64,000 bases of DNA from Elymus sibiricus (lineage: Eukaryota > Streptophyta > Magnoliopsida > Poales > Poaceae), in the NCBI GenBank assembly GCA_039707655.1, contig CM077672.1, positions 356,420,031 through 356,484,030 of the forward strand. Reading direction: 5' to 3'. Position 1 is the first letter of the stretch; each line of letters opens with the position of its first letter. This document shows, in pieces, positions 53,389 through 64,000 of the stretch. The notes under the pieces were generated by a model, which was not told the origin of the DNA, made no database searches, and saw only the letters and a list, made by a program, of their open reading frames with translations. The translations under genes were made by a program, and so were the position numbers.

Positions 53389-54690
53389 ATGATCTCCGAG
53401 CTCGGGCAACCGCCGCCGGCGAAATGCCCACCGACGGCGCCCACCACCATTACCGATATCGGCGACGACCTCCTTTGCGAGATCTTGCTCCTCCTTCCCT
53501 CCCTCCCGAGCCTCGTTCGCGCCGCCCTCGCCTGCCGCACCTTCCTCCACGCCGTCCGTTCGTCCCCCGCCTTCCGCCGCCGATTCCGGGCGCTCCACCA
53601 TCCGCAGCTCCTTGGCTTCTTCCGTGAAACCGGCCGCGAAGCCATCCCCCCCTTCGTCCCCATCCGCAGAAGCTCCGACCCCGACCTCACCGCCGCCATC
53701 GGCGGTTCCGATTTCTTCCTCTTCCGCCTCCCTGAAGACAGCGATTCCATCCCCGGCTGGGAGCTGAAGCGCTGCCACGGCGGCTACCTCGTCCTCGTCA
53801 ACTATGTCACCGAACAGATCGCTGCCTACAACCCCCTCACGCAGGCACTGCATCTCTTCCCCCAGCCGCTCAGGGAGATCCTCAGCAAGGATCTGTTCCC
53901 CCAGCCACTCAGGGAGATCCGCATCGAAGTCCTTGAGTTCCATATCCTCTTCTCCGAAGAATACCAGCGGGGGTTCCGAATGGTCTGTGTCCAATTTCGG
54001 AACATTTCGAAGGTGCCGGTGTGTGTCGCTGTCTTCTCACCGGCCACTAGGGAGTGGCAGGTTTTGCCATGGCCGGCTCCACCACAACCTGTGGATGACG
54101 ACGGAGACGACTGGTTCAGCTTTTGCCCTGGTATGCAGATGAATGGATTCGTTTATTGGAAACACAGGAGTAAAGCCTATCTACTTGTTCTCGACAACGT
54201 GACACTGCAGTTCTCTAGAGTGAATTTGCCGCATTTCTTGGGAAAGATAGACCCTGCGCTGTTTAAGCTTGGTCAGACCAAGGATGGGAAGCTCTGCATG
54301 GTTGGTGCAGATGACTCGGACGCAAATATAGGAACGCTTGTTGTTCATGTTTGGGGAGCTGATGATGACGGTGTTGAGAAATGGATGCTGGGAGATACTT
54401 TTCCACTGAGTACATTTATTGACGCCGATAATTTAACAGAGAATGATACCACGGTGCAGATTGAGGCAGTTATCGATGGCTTTGTGTACCTGTCTACTAA
54501 GTATGATTATCATACTGAGTCCCTCGTATCCTTCTGCCTCGAAACAGCAGAGCTAAAGACACTCTTTGATGATACATATGCAAGCCCTGCTTATCCCTAC
54601 ATCATGTCATGGCCTCCTTCTTTGGTACGCAACAAGGTGAGCCTGTGCTCGAACACCCCAGTAAAGTATTTTCAGATGTTTGCTCCTTAG
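53389..54690 (+). CDS. F-box domain protein (intron-retained reading, 433 aa)
   Basis: The N-terminal ITDIGDDLLCEILLLLPSLP plus SLVRAALACRTFLHAVRSSP (residues ~20-60) is a clear F-box, the SKP1-binding part of SCF ubiquitin ligases. The rest resembles grass F-box C-terminal beta-rich domains that bind substrates (GGYLVLVN, IAAYNPLTQALHLFPQPL, VFSPATREWQVLPW, KDGKLCMVGADD, VHVWGADDDGVEKWML). A 13-residue segment (LFPQPLREILSKD) is tandemly repeated at ~158-182. The start is the first ATG after the GC-rich leader and gives a full F-box. Codon use is GC-rich at the 5' end, as in cereal genes. The last 17 codons lie in a probable intron (donor AAG|GTGAGC after 54636). Substrate unknown. Confidence 0.88.
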   Translation: MISELGQPPPAKCPPTAPTTITDIGDDLLCEILLLLPSLPSLVRAALACRTFLHAVRSSPAFRRRFRALHHPQLLGFFRETGREAIPPFVPIRRSSDPDLTAAIGGSDFFLFRLPEDSDSIPGWELKRCHGGYLVLVNYVTEQIAAYNPLTQALHLFPQPLREILSKDLFPQPLREIRIEVLEFHILFSEEYQRGFRMVCVQFRNISKVPVCVAVFSPATREWQVLPWPAPPQPVDDDGDDWFSFCPGMQMNGFVYWKHRSKAYLLVLDNVTLQFSRVNLPHFLGKIDPALFKLGQTKDGKLCMVGADDSDANIGTLVVHVWGADDDGVEKWMLGDTFPLSTFIDADNLTENDTTVQIEAVIDGFVYLSTKYDYHTESLVSFCLETAELKTLFDDTYASPAYPYIMSWPPSLVRNKVSLCSNTPVKYFQMFAP

Positions 54691-55160
54691 ATTTTGTTAA
54701 GTTACTTGCGAGCATTGGATTATTGTATAGTCATGATAATCTGCCATTAATTCCACATTTTGCAATTTTGGCCAACTGTTTTTATTTATTCCTTACACAT
54801 CAATTGCTTGATTCCGATTCTTGATAAAGTAGCAGACTATCATGTCTGATTCACGTAACTCATAGTACATGAGTTCAATTGCAGATTTTATATTAGTAGG
54901 AGGTTGCAATGTTTAGCATGTGTTTGTGCAGATTTTATGGTAGCACAAGGATATAAAGTGCTTGTCATGCTCCCTATCATTTACCGTTTGGGCAGATCAT
55001 ATGAAATGGCATTGGTGTAACGAATCTTATTTCATTATCATTTACTCTTGTGGATGCTAAACTTGTCTATCATCGGAATCTATACTCTATAGCATTGCAC
55101 GGTTTGTTTGTCAAAAACTTGAATCCTTTACTTACTCTCAAATATCCTTTTGTGCCTTAG

Positions 55161-55274
55161 GAGGATTCACAAACCAAGATTACTGGATGCAGTGTTGAGG
55201 ATGCTGGTTCTGTGGGCACAAAACAAACTCCCTCTGTTCTTGTCACAGCGCCGCAATCACACAAATTTGATTGA
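55161..55274 (+). CDS. F-box gene, probable second coding exon
   Basis: Acceptor TTTTGTGCCTTAG at 55148-55160 pairs with donor AACAAG|GTGAGC at 54636; both sit at phase 0. The spliced frame continues EDSQTKITGCSVEDAGSVGT and 17 more residues to TGA 55272-55274. The protein would be 416 + 37 = 453 residues. Support for its reality: the duplicate at 36.7 kb keeps this exon with mostly conserved coding phase (DSQTKITGG...). A frame at 55150-55365 in another phase is a shadow. Confidence 0.6.
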   Translation, partial: EDSQTKITGCSVEDAGSVGTKQTPSVLVTAPQSHKFD

Positions 55275-57560
55275 CGATGATGAAGCAAAAGTCATGGAGA
55301 TAGAGGTCTTTTTACTTTGTATTGAGGATGATAACAACTCGGGCAAGCAAAATCACTACATATGATGCATAACTGACAACCGTGAGCGATCTTATATTGA
55401 GAATAAGTGCCGACTTCGATAGCTTTAGGAAAAAGGAAGAAAGAGAGTTGACGGGGAATGCACGAGCTGAAGTTCTCAATATCTTGTCTATGGCCAAACC
55501 TTTGCCGGTTGAAAACTAGCCTCTTTGGAGTGATCATGCTGTAATTTTTCTCATGAGATGAGCTTTTGTACAATGTGTTGGTACTTCAGTTTTTGGTGCT
55601 GTGAAAAGGTCATGTTTTAGTTTCCTATACTTGTATATATCAAGGAAACACTGGAGCCATAAGGTAATTCTAATGAATGCAAGTATGTAACACTGGAGCA
55701 ATAATGTAGTTAGCAAGAGGCTAAGCCATGGAATTTATGCTATCTTGCTGTGGGCTGAGTTTCAGGCCCTTCTATTCTTATCTTGAGTATTCGTCCATCA
55801 TGGGTACACTATTTATATTCTTATCAATCCAGTATTTAATCATTTGACTCTAAGCTCATTTTTCCATTATGGAACTCAGCTTCCTTTCGAATGTTTTTTT
55901 TTTGCTTGGTTTTGGAAGTTCCAGAGAGTTATTTAAGTTCAGCAGTAATCATTAGGGGTTTACTACAAAGAGAAATGAGCTTATTTTTGCATAGTTTTGC
56001 TTTGTCATGTCCGCTTGCATACCTTATGAACTAGTAAGATGTACGTACTTATTACTGACAAAAACATTAAGCATGCAAGCAAAAGGTCCCAGATTGGTTC
56101 TGCTTCATCTCCTTCTGTAAGTATAGCCTCCTGATGCAGATAACTTGAGATCATAGCCTTGATTTATCTTTCATGCTATTAACCTAATGACGTTGAGATA
56201 AATGAAAGTGATTGATAAAATGGCTACTCATTTACTAAACTCCTGACAATTTTGGTTGGCCAGCATGTCTGGCCGCTGTTCTGCTAACCGGATGCTATTT
56301 TTCATGATAGTCATATGACACTGATGCACAATCAACCTTCTGAATCACTTCTACATCAACTGGTCATCGCTTTGATTTCAATGTTCATGTGTCCATGGGC
56401 TCTTCATCTTCCTTTCTTATTGCCCCCGTTTCTGCGGTTATTGCTTCGAGCCTTTGGTTTCCGGCACATCTGAAACTTATAGTTCATAGTTCATTTCTCC
56501 TTTTTTTTCTTCTTCTTGATGGACCATCAGCCACTCTACTGCTCTCATGTGACCAACTTTACATTCATGTTGAGGCCTCTCTTGCAGTTGCAGTAGATGC
56601 AGTCCTGTTATGCTTGATTGCTGCTTCATAACGCAGTGTAATTCTCCTTGAATTTGTGGGTGAGCCCAAGCTGTACGTGGGAGCTCTCCAATTGCAGTTG
56701 TGCTGACTGCAGACTGATTAGGTATGTTACTGGAGCTCTCCATGCCGCCTTTTTTCCCTTTCTGTTGCAACTGAAGTCCTCTGTTTTGTGATCTACTCCT
56801 CAGCTGCAACCCTCAGGTGATCAAGATTATCGTGATCAAATTTGTCAGTGAAAGTGAGAGGAATTTGGTGAATGGCAAGGACGGCCTTGGCAACAGGAGG
56901 GCATCGCATCGTCATCCATGCCCTGCCTTAAATTGCTGCCCGCGAGGAGCCTTCATTTCTGGCCTGTGGCCTCTCTCTTGCAGGTATCCATCACCACCAG
57001 AGGACGTGGAATACTCTCGGTAGTCTGTGCTCTCGTTCTAAAAGCTACAGAAAATTATAAAAGAAAATAGTGCCGTAAATAGAACATGTATCAATCATGT
57101 CACAAAAATTCAAATCCAAATTCGAGAAAAAGATGTATAAACGAAAAACATAAATCTAGCTATGAATCTAATTTGAGCTGTGAATTGAGCCTGTTGACCA
57201 TATTAGCACTGGATTTGTTTTTTCTTCTTCTTGAGCTACACATTGAGTTGGATATTAAATTTCTTTCACTTTCCAACAGATCATCATTGCCACCCTTTAC
57301 TTTGCAAACAAGCTGAATCAAGATCACTGGATGGATGGGCGGATGGGAGTATGAGACTCAACCACACGCCACCACCATTGCTGCCTCCTCCATTGTCCCA
57401 ACAAGTGGTGTTGCTGTGTTGCTGGCTCGACCTCTCATGCCTACCATAACCACAAGGTCTTGCCGCTGCGACCCATGCAGATCATTGGGAGTCACCATTG
57501 TCTCCCTTCAATGCTGGGCCACCAATTTTCTTGCTCTCCCGCATTCAGCTTGTTTGCAAG
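55275..57560 (+). other. F-box 3' region and unassigned sequence
   Basis: 55275-56030 is shared with the 36.7-kb duplicate (AAGTCATGGAGATAGAGGTC, GGAATTTATGCTATCTTGCT, AGTTATTTAAGTTCAGCAGT), so the original duplication included the 3' flank. 56030-57560 has pyrimidine-rich and mixed sequence, several weak frames and no protein I recognise. Confidence 0.4.
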
Positions 57561-57783
57561 GTAAACATGGCCAGATGGGCCGGGTGGGCCCGACCCGGCT
57601 TTTAAGGGGCCTTGCACGACACGGCCCGTGTCGCCCCTTTCTCGCACGCTGAAGAGGGTGAGTGAGATGGGCCGGCCCACGCGCGCGGGAGGCCACAGCC
57701 TCTTTTTCTGTGTTTTTTTTACGTTTTCTGTTTTCGCTTTCTGCTTTAATTTTGTACTTTTGTTTATACTTTAAATATTATAT

Positions 57784-57784
<1 letters not shown>

Positions 57785-57840
<56 letters not shown>
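57785..57840. repeat. (AT)n microsatellite
   Basis: About 50 bp of uninterrupted AT dinucleotides, preceded by TATTATATTATA. Likely length-variable. Confidence 0.95.
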
Positions 57841-57841
<1 letters not shown>

Positions 57842-58996
57842 CAAAAAACACTCTACAAAAACATTTCGAAAATGTTGAACAAATACTTGAAAAATGTTAA
57901 TCAAGCATTCGGAAAATGTTGAACAAGTATTTAAAAAATCTTGAACAAGTATTTGAAAATGTTAATCAAGTATTTGGAAACTATTGAACAAGTATTTGAA
58001 AAGTGCTGAACAAGTTTTTAAAAATGTCAATCAAGCATTCGGAAAATGTTGAACGTGTATAGAAAAATTGTTGATAATGTTAAAAAAATGATGAATTTTT
58101 TTGACCATGTATATAAAAATGTTAATCAAGAATTTGAAAAATAATTGTTGAACAAGTATTTGAAAAATATTAATTAAGTAAGTAGGAAATGTTAAAATGT
58201 GTATAGAAAAAATGTTGACGATGTATTAAAAAAATGATGAATTTTTTTGACCATGTATATAAAAATGTTAATCAAGCATTTGAAAAATAATTGTTGAACA
58301 AGTATTTGAAAAATATTAATTAAGTAAGTAGGAAATGTTAAAATGTGTATAGAAAAAATGTTGACGATGTATTAAAAAAATGATAATTTTTTTTAACCAT
58401 GTATATAAAAATGTTAATCAAGCATTTGAAAGAATGTTGAACAAGTGTTTGAATAATGTTAGTCAAGCGTTTGGAAAATATTAAATGTGTATAGAAAAAA
58501 ATGTGGACCATCAATTCAGAAAAATGTTAAAAATGTATAGCAAATGTTGACCATGTATTCAAAAGATGTTAATCTTGTATATGAAAAATATTACTCAAGC
58601 ATTCAAAAAAATTTAAAAAATGTGTATAGAAAGAATGTTGCCATATTTTAAAAAATGTTAAATTTGTACTGGAAAAATGTTAAATGTGTATTAGAAAAAT
58701 ATTGTTGACATATACAAAAAAAAATGTATAATGAAAACCAAAAAGAAACAAAAGAACCAAAAAAATAAAATCAAAAAAGAAAACAAAATAAACCAAAGAA
58801 AGAAGAAATGTAAAACAAAATCCAAAAACAAATGCAAAAAGAATGAAAAAAGAATAAAAAACCAGAAAAGAAAAAGGAAAAGAAACAGAAGAAAACAAAA
58901 AAAGCATAAAACTCGGACAAAAATGAATAAAATAGAAAAACGATGGAGAAAATCGGCTCTTTTACCTCAAAGGAGGTCGCGCCCTACAATCATCAC

Positions 58997-59068
58997 GAAC
59001 CAGACGCAGTGGCTGTGGCTAGCGTCGCTAGCTCCTATCCATGAGACCTGTGTTCGAACCCTGGTTTT
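58997..59068 (+). other. tRNA-like segment in E3
   Basis: Box-A-like ACGCAGTGGCTGTGG (59004-59018) and box-B TGTTCGAACCCTGG (59051-59064) at tRNA-like spacing. Confidence 0.45.
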
Positions 59069-59729
59069 GCTCGCTCTTTCCTCCAACTTTTCTTTTATTA
59101 AGTGGGCCAACCCAGTTGCTACAGGAAATGGAAAAAAAAAATCCTTCAGCGAGAGCTGCTACCGTCTCGCTTAATGCGAGACATAGCTCTCGCGGCATTG
59201 AGGATCGACCCGACACGTCTGATATAAAACCCGGCCCGACACGGCATGGCTCGGGCTGACCCGTGTTGCTTTTCAGCCTTTTGGGCCTTTTTAAAAAAAA
59301 TGAAAAAACAAAAAAATTAAGAAAGAAATACAGAAAATTTAAAAGAGGAGGATATGTGTCATGGGAAAGTATCCAGTGCTAAGGGAGCACCTAAGTTTAG
59401 GTTCTCTAGGAGGTTCTCAGCCGTTGGATCCGAGATCTAAAGGCCACAGTGTGAGCTGGCGCATATTTGCGGAAAAAAACCAGAAGTCCATTATTAGGTC
59501 CAGCTCCAGCGCATCCTTAGATGACCATTGGATCTGCAATCAACTGCTGGGGAAACTTAGGTGCTCCTGTAGCACTAGAAACTTTCCCGATGTGTCATAT
59601 AGATAAATATTGAGCTTTATTAGTAGCTGTTTCTTTAAAACCTTTCAAATTTGAAATGTTAGATTAAAAAGGCCAAAAGAGTCCTAAAAAGGCCGAATAG
59701 TGTAAAAGGACCAACTTTGCCGAATAAAA

Positions 59730-60660
59730 AGGCGCGAGAGCTATTTATCGCATTAAGCGATGCTACAGACAAGTCTCGTGTCGAGGTTTCCTACCGTGGT
59801 CGTTTACTGGGCTGGCCCATTTTCGCGCAGAAAAATAGAAAAAGGGAAGTACCAGGGATCGATTCCTTGTCGCGCACGAACATACGAAGCCCACTAGCCA
59901 CTGCACCACGGCAACAGTTGGTGAAAATAGAAAGGGCGCGACCCACTTGAAGCAAGACGTGCCGGTCTTCTTCTTTTCTCCTTTTTTTCGTTTTTTTTTC
60001 GTTTTTCTTCTCCGTTTATTTATTTCTTTGCTTTTGTTTCTTCATTTTTTCTTCTCCGTTTTTCTTTATTTTTTCATTGTCCGAATGCTTTATTCAACAT
60101 TTTTCAAATACTTGTTCAACATTTTAATACTTATTCAATATTTTTTTAAATACTTATTCAATATCTTTCAAATACTCGTTCAACATTTTTTAATACTTAT
60201 TCAACATTTTTTCAAATACTCGTTCAACATTTTAATACTTATTCAACATTTTTCAAATTGTTTTTCAACATTTTTCAAGTACTCGTTCAATATTTTATTA
60301 ATACTTATTCAATATTTTTCAAATACTTGTTCATCATTCTTAATACTTATTCAACATTTTTCAAATACTTGTTCAACATTTTTTAAATATTCTTTCAATA
60401 TTTTTCAATACTTATTCAACATTTTTTAAATACTTGTTCAACATTATTTCAAAGGTGTTTTTAAGAGTGTTTTTTGTAATACTTGTTCAACATTATTTTA
60501 AAGTATAAATAAAAGTACAAAAATAAATCAAAAAACGAGAACAGAAAACCGAAAAAAAACAGGCCGTGGCTCCCGTGCGGCTGGGCCGGCCCGTCTGGGC
60601 TCCGCTAGACGCGAGCGCTTCCCTTTGTCTCGCGTCAAGCAAGAAATAGGGGTGCCCATA
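59730..60660. mobile_element. Repeat-array element E4
   Basis: The left terminus GCGAGAGCTATTTATCGCAT is the near-inverse of the E3 right terminus. Next come GGGCTGGCCCA, a minus-strand tRNA-like segment, a T/C tract (59965-60085) and an array of TTCAACATTTTTCAAATACT repeats (60090-60480). It ends CTGGGCCGGCCCGTC...TCTCGCGTCAAGCAAGAAAT, an approximate inverse of its left side. Confidence 0.45.
59849..59916 (-). other. tRNA-like segment in E4
   Basis: Minus strand: CCGTGGTGCAGTGGCTAG (box-A-like, 59894-59911), then GGAATCGATCCCTGG (box-B-like, 59852-59866). Confidence 0.5.
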
Positions 60661-60676
60661 AAAAGGGCATGCCATG

Positions 60677-60745
60677 GGCGCACCTATTTGAACCTGGGAC
60701 GTACTGCTTAACTGTAAGCTGCATTAACCACCCCGCCATCCCCAA
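60677..60745 (-). other. tRNA-like segment in E5
   Basis: Minus strand: TGGCGGGGTGGTTAATGC (box-A-like, 60721-60738) and CCAGGTTCAAATAGG (box-B-like, 60683-60697). Confidence 0.5.
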
Positions 60746-61497
60746 CTAGACGTGCTACTTTCATCTTTTTATGTCTTTACTTCGTTATTTTTTTCTTCTG
60801 TTTTTGTTTTTCGTTTTTTCTTTTTCTTTTTTCCTTTTTCTTTTTTCTTCTTCCTGGGTTCGATGAACTTTTTTCAAATTTGTCAAACTTTTTCTTCAAA
60901 AACGATGAACTTTTATCAAATTCGATGAACTTTTTTTAAATTTGATGAACTTTTTTCAAATTCAATGAACTTTTTTCAAATTTGATGAACTTTTTTCCAA
61001 ATTGGATGAACTATTTTTCAAATTCGATGAACTTTTTTTCAAATCTGATTAACTTTTTTCAAGATTGGTGAACTTTTTTTCAAAATCGATGAACTTTTAT
61101 CAAATTCGATGAACTTTTTTGAAATTCGTGAAACTTGTTTCCTTCATGAACTTTTATCTCGAATTCGATGAACTTTTATCAAATTCGATGAACATTTTTT
61201 TAAATTTGAAGACACTTTTTCAAATTTGATGAACCTTTGTTTCAATTCGATGAACTTTTTTTAAAAATTCGATAAACATTTTTCAAATTCTATGAACTTT
61301 TTTCGAATTCTATGAATGTTTTTCAAAATTGATGTACTTTTTTCAAATTCGATGTACTTTTTGCAAATTCAATGAACTTATTTTAAAATTTGTTGAACTT
61401 TTTTCTAAGAACAAGAGTACATACTGTAGCAAACCGGTTTGTTTTTTCTAAGAAAAACAGTCACTGTAGCCGTTTTTAGAATGAAGAGAAAAAAAAG

Positions 61498-61590
61498 TCG
61501 TCGAGCGGGAGCCAGGGATCGAGCGGGAAGCGATCGAGCGAGCGGGAGCCAGCGATCGAGCGGGCAGCGATCGAGCGAGTGGCGGCAGCC
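61498..61590 (+). repeat. GC-rich minisatellite
   Basis: About two copies of a ~44-bp unit built from GAGCGGGAGCCAGCGATCGA and GAGCGGGCAGCGATCGAGCG. Frames across it (61439-61843 plus, 61405-61862 minus) are translations of the repeat. Confidence 0.75.
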
Positions 61591-62046
61591 AGCGAGCGCT
61601 GCTGGGCCAGGCCCATGCAAGCGACACAGCGGGCGCTGGAATCGCGAATGGGCGCTGAAGGCGCCAAGGAGGAGGTCTCTATACGGAGACGTAAGGCAGA
61701 CGCGCCTGAAGGCGAGCGTGAGATGGGCCGGCCCAGCCGCGTGCGAGGGCACAGTCTCATTTTTTTCACGTCTTTTTGCTTTTTTTTTACATGTTTATAC
61801 TTCCGAATACTCTGTACATATATACGAAAAACGCTTTCCATAAAACATTTGAATTCTTTCAATAAAGTATTTGAAAATTGTTAAATGTGTATGTAAAAAA
61901 TGTTTCTCATGTATACGAAAAATGTATAAAAAAATATACAATGTGTATGAAAAAATATATCTTGTATTTAAAGAATGTTAATCAAGCATTTGAAAAATGT
62001 TAAATATGTATAGAAACAATGTTTGTCATATATGAAAATGGCTATG

Positions 62047-62394
62047 TACTCCTGGGAGTACGTACTCTCATCGCTCATATACCACATAGATGAATATTTT
62101 ATACCTCTTTATTATTTTTAATATACTTCATTAATAATTAGTAGATACCCCAAAATGAGTTTCACGAAAAAAATCATGTGAGTCTACATATTTTTAAAGG
62201 TTTACGTATATACTGATTTGTTCGTACATGAAAAAGGTATATCACAAAAATTACGTCGCAAATGATATTTTTTCCACAAAACTCGTATTGGGGTATTTTA
62301 GAATATTTAATGAAGTATATTGAAAATGGTAAAGAGGTATAATCAATGTGTATATGAGGTATATTGAATATGGGAGTACATACACCCAGGAGTA
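62047..62394. mobile_element. Foldback MITE, ~348 bp
   Basis: TACTCCTGGGAGTACGTACT at the left and inverse TACTCCTGGGTGTATGTACT at the right, with matching inner arms (TATACCTCTTTA, AATATACTTCATTAA, TACCCCAA). The terminal TACATACACCCAGGAGTA motif is repeated twice more just outside (62405-62440). Confidence 0.65.
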
Positions 62395-64000
62395 CAGAAA
62401 AGTAGTACATACACCCAGGAATACATACACCCAGGAGTATATATAGAAAGTCTATTGGTAACCCAGGGTGAAGATACTTATTTTTCACCCTGGTCGATCG
62501 ATCGAGCCGCACTGCCGCATGGCTCCATCCCACCCTGTATTTTTCTTTTGCTATGACGGTTCCTCTTTCCAGTTTTTGGTCGTGGGGTTTGGAGCACTCC
62601 CCACTACTGGCCGATCCAAAATAATTTCCCAGGATTCGAGCGGCGGCGAGCGGTTCGGTGGCGACGCGTGCGGCTCTGAGCCGACTCCGGCGCCCACCTC
62701 TCAACTCTACAGTGCGAGATGAGCATCGCGTGAACGCCGATGCGCATGGGGCGAGTGGGCCCGAGCTGGCCCGACACCAGAGAAAGGACGAGGACGACGC
62801 CCCGCCGGCCGAGTCACCGGCGACGAATACCTGGCCGAAGTTGGGCCCACTCCGCCAGCCAGGGATTGACGACTTTCTCCGCTGGACGACAGTCTGGTCG
62901 TGGTCGAGCGACGCGGCGGGTCATGGCTGCTGCTTGAAGAGGTATTTTGACGCTCTCAGTAGATGCCACCAGTGATTTGCTTCAGGATCCAGCCATATCT
63001 GTTTAATTCATTTTCTTACGGGAGCTACGTTCGATTCTTTCTTCCCTCGACTTCACCATCGATTGATTTGTTATGCCCGACTACCCATGTAGATCTAGAC
63101 CCTCGAGGCCCCAACTTCCCTGCAACCAACAGTGTATGACCCGGTAGCTAGTTTATCCATATTCTTGATTGATGGGGAACAACGAACAAACAGACTAATG
63201 GTCAATATGGTCATGTTGCGTATAGTTCTTGTAAGCGACCAAACCCTTCGCGGATAATTCCCAGAAGAAACCAAACACCAAACACCCAAACAAAGGATTG
63301 GCAGTACTAAAAACTAATTCTGTTGTCCAATACTCTACTAACTCCCTCTAATCTCCTTCCCATCATTTGCCAAACAGGCCATAGATGAGGTGCTCTGTTT
63401 GATGGTGGCCTGAAGAAAAACAAGCACCATTGGTATTTGGATTGGTTAGGAGTGTGACTCGATTCCTCTTCATTTTGTTAGTCCCAAATTTTGTTGCATC
63501 AGCCGCTTCAGGAGATGTTCATGTGGGCCACAAAATTAGCTTGATCTGACGATAGTACGAGGCTACCAGCCGGCTACTCTGTAGCTCCCACTGTAGCTGG
63601 CTGGACTATGCAGCTATTTAATTGGCGTTCAGAACTAGTGCCTTTGGTAGTTCCAGCAAATCGGGGATTCAGTAGCGCTCTTCCGTTTTCAAGTTTGCTC
63701 TCGTTAGTAATTAGTACAGGGATAGCATTGCCTCCAAAATATAGTGATAGCTCTACAAGCCAAAGAAAAAAATTGTTGGCTGAAGGTTCTACAATTGTCC
63801 TGTCCAAACTGTAATATTTAGATAACATGAATTCTGATCACAGAGTTCCGTTTTGATTTTAAGGAGTGCGAAAAAAGTCAACTAGACTAATGACCATCAC
63901 CGTATGCATTTTGATTTTGTTTCAGCTAACCTGACCCCTCTGCATAAATATTGAGTTAGCAGCTTGAAATTTTCTTTATGCACAAGTTGATAATTTATAT
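62395..64000. other. Right end of window, no supported gene
   Basis: 62468-62975 is GC-rich with overlapping frames (62468-62722, and 62658-62975 from a GTG), neither of which resembles a family I know. It could be a leader region of a gene that starts beyond the window or a captured fragment. 63000-64000 is AT-richer and shows nothing I can name. A weak inverted-repeat look near 63560-63620 (GCTACCAGCCGGCTACTCTG ... AGCTGGCTGG) may be a MITE relic. Confidence 0.4.

Larger units (their letters stand above)
57565..59300. mobile_element. Repeat-array element E3 within GC-rich hAT-like ends
   Basis: Outer parts (57570-57625 and 59205-59290) carry GGGCCGGGTGGGCCCGACCC / AACCCGGCCCGACACGGC, roughly inverse to each other. 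Inside is GAGATGGGCCGGCCCACGCG, a T/C tract, an (AT)n microsatellite, a long array of GTTGAACAAGTATTTGAAAA / GTTAATCAAGCATTTG repeats (57855-58680), an A-rich tract, a tRNA-like segment, and the terminus GAGACATAGCTCTCGCGG. No coding capacity; K-rich frames are shadows. Confidence 0.45.
60661..61740. mobile_element. Repeat-array element E5
   Basis: Starts near the minus-strand tRNA-like segment at 60677-60745. A T/C tract (60770-60855) and an array of GATGAACTTTTTTCAAATTT repeats (60865-61410) follow. Then comes a GC-rich minisatellite, GGGCGCTGAAGGCGCC (~61648) and GAGATGGGCCGGCCCAGC (~61721). Same module order as E2. Confidence 0.4.

Noticed and set aside
53326..53994. 222-codon minus-strand frame rich in Glu/Gly/Ala
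   Set aside because: It is the exact antisense of the F-box coding exon, a shadow caused by GC-rich codon usage.
58731..59174. 147-codon Lys-rich frame
   Set aside because: Starts in an A-rich tract of element E3 and runs into the tRNA-like part; not a protein.
46545..60745. Functional tRNA genes at the five box A/B matches
   Set aside because: No clean cloverleaf or anticodon loop can be drawn by eye and no terminator T run follows at the right distance, so they are kept as tRNA-like relics.
62658..62975. 105-codon frame near the right end
   Set aside because: Begins at GTG, GC-rich, overlaps another frame and resembles no family.

Overview
This window is plant nuclear DNA from a grass of the wheat/barley tribe (Triticeae). 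The evidence is a copia element with BARE-1/Angela/WIS-type LTR ends, a large CACTA transposon, Stowaway MITEs, Helitron-type termini with the grass CCCGTTGCAACGCACGGG motif, and a tRNA-derived SINE. There are no bacterial-style operons. Most of the 64 kb is transposable-element sequence, with a few gene relics and two loci that look like real or recent genes.

The host backbone from about 3.7 to 51.6 kb is a shredded tandem array of one gene family. Each unit has a conserved upstream block rich in GTCAA (reverse-strand W-box) motifs, a CTATAA box, a short leader, a signal-peptide-encoding start, a proline-rich coding region and a conserved 3' flank. Six units are visible: A (3.7 kb, frameshifted), B (32.2 kb, intact, 152 codons), C (34.0 kb, cut after the signal peptide), F (37.8 kb, 3' flank only), D (48.9-49.6 kb, signal peptide fused to 3' flank) and E (51.45 kb, promoter only). 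Transposons have landed between and inside them. B is the only intact member.

Layout: 1-3190 is a decayed L1-type LINE. 3347-3675 is a hAT MITE upstream of unit A. 4554-19364 is a non-autonomous CACTA element in the 3' flank of unit A; it carries ~500-bp tandem repeats, a gene-like segment, and a nested copia element (6215-14831, minus strand, LTRs both 1746 bp). 19643-29748 is a short minus-strand LINE-like retroposon split by a second, older copia element (19699-29156). 29.8-31.7 kb holds Harbinger-like sequence and a LINE reverse-transcriptase scrap. 32.0-34.2 kb holds units B and C. 36.7-37.7 kb is a broken duplicate of the F-box gene. 38113-44592 holds two abutting Helitron-like elements with gene-like pieces and a small-RNA-type promoter motif. 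44.7-48.9 kb holds a hAT element, a Mutator-like element and an inverted pair of repeat-array elements. 48.9-50.6 kb is unit D with a SINE, foldback MITEs and an inverted LTR-like palindrome. 50.7-51.4 kb is a retroposon.

53389-55274 is the best protein-coding gene: an F-box protein with an apparently optional 3' exon. From 57.6 to 62.4 kb lie more repeat-array elements that combine a tRNA-like segment, a polypyrimidine tract and arrays of ~20-bp repeats. The last 1.6 kb has no feature I can support.

Boundaries backed by target-site duplications are: hAT MITE (GTCTGATC), CACTA (CCG), copia 1 (CCGGA), copia 2 (CAACG), hAT 588 (ATTGCGTC), the 48.45-kb MITE (GGAAGACAC), the SINE (20 bp, 19 identical) and the TA-flanked Stowaways. 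All family names come from recognising motifs by eye, not from searches.
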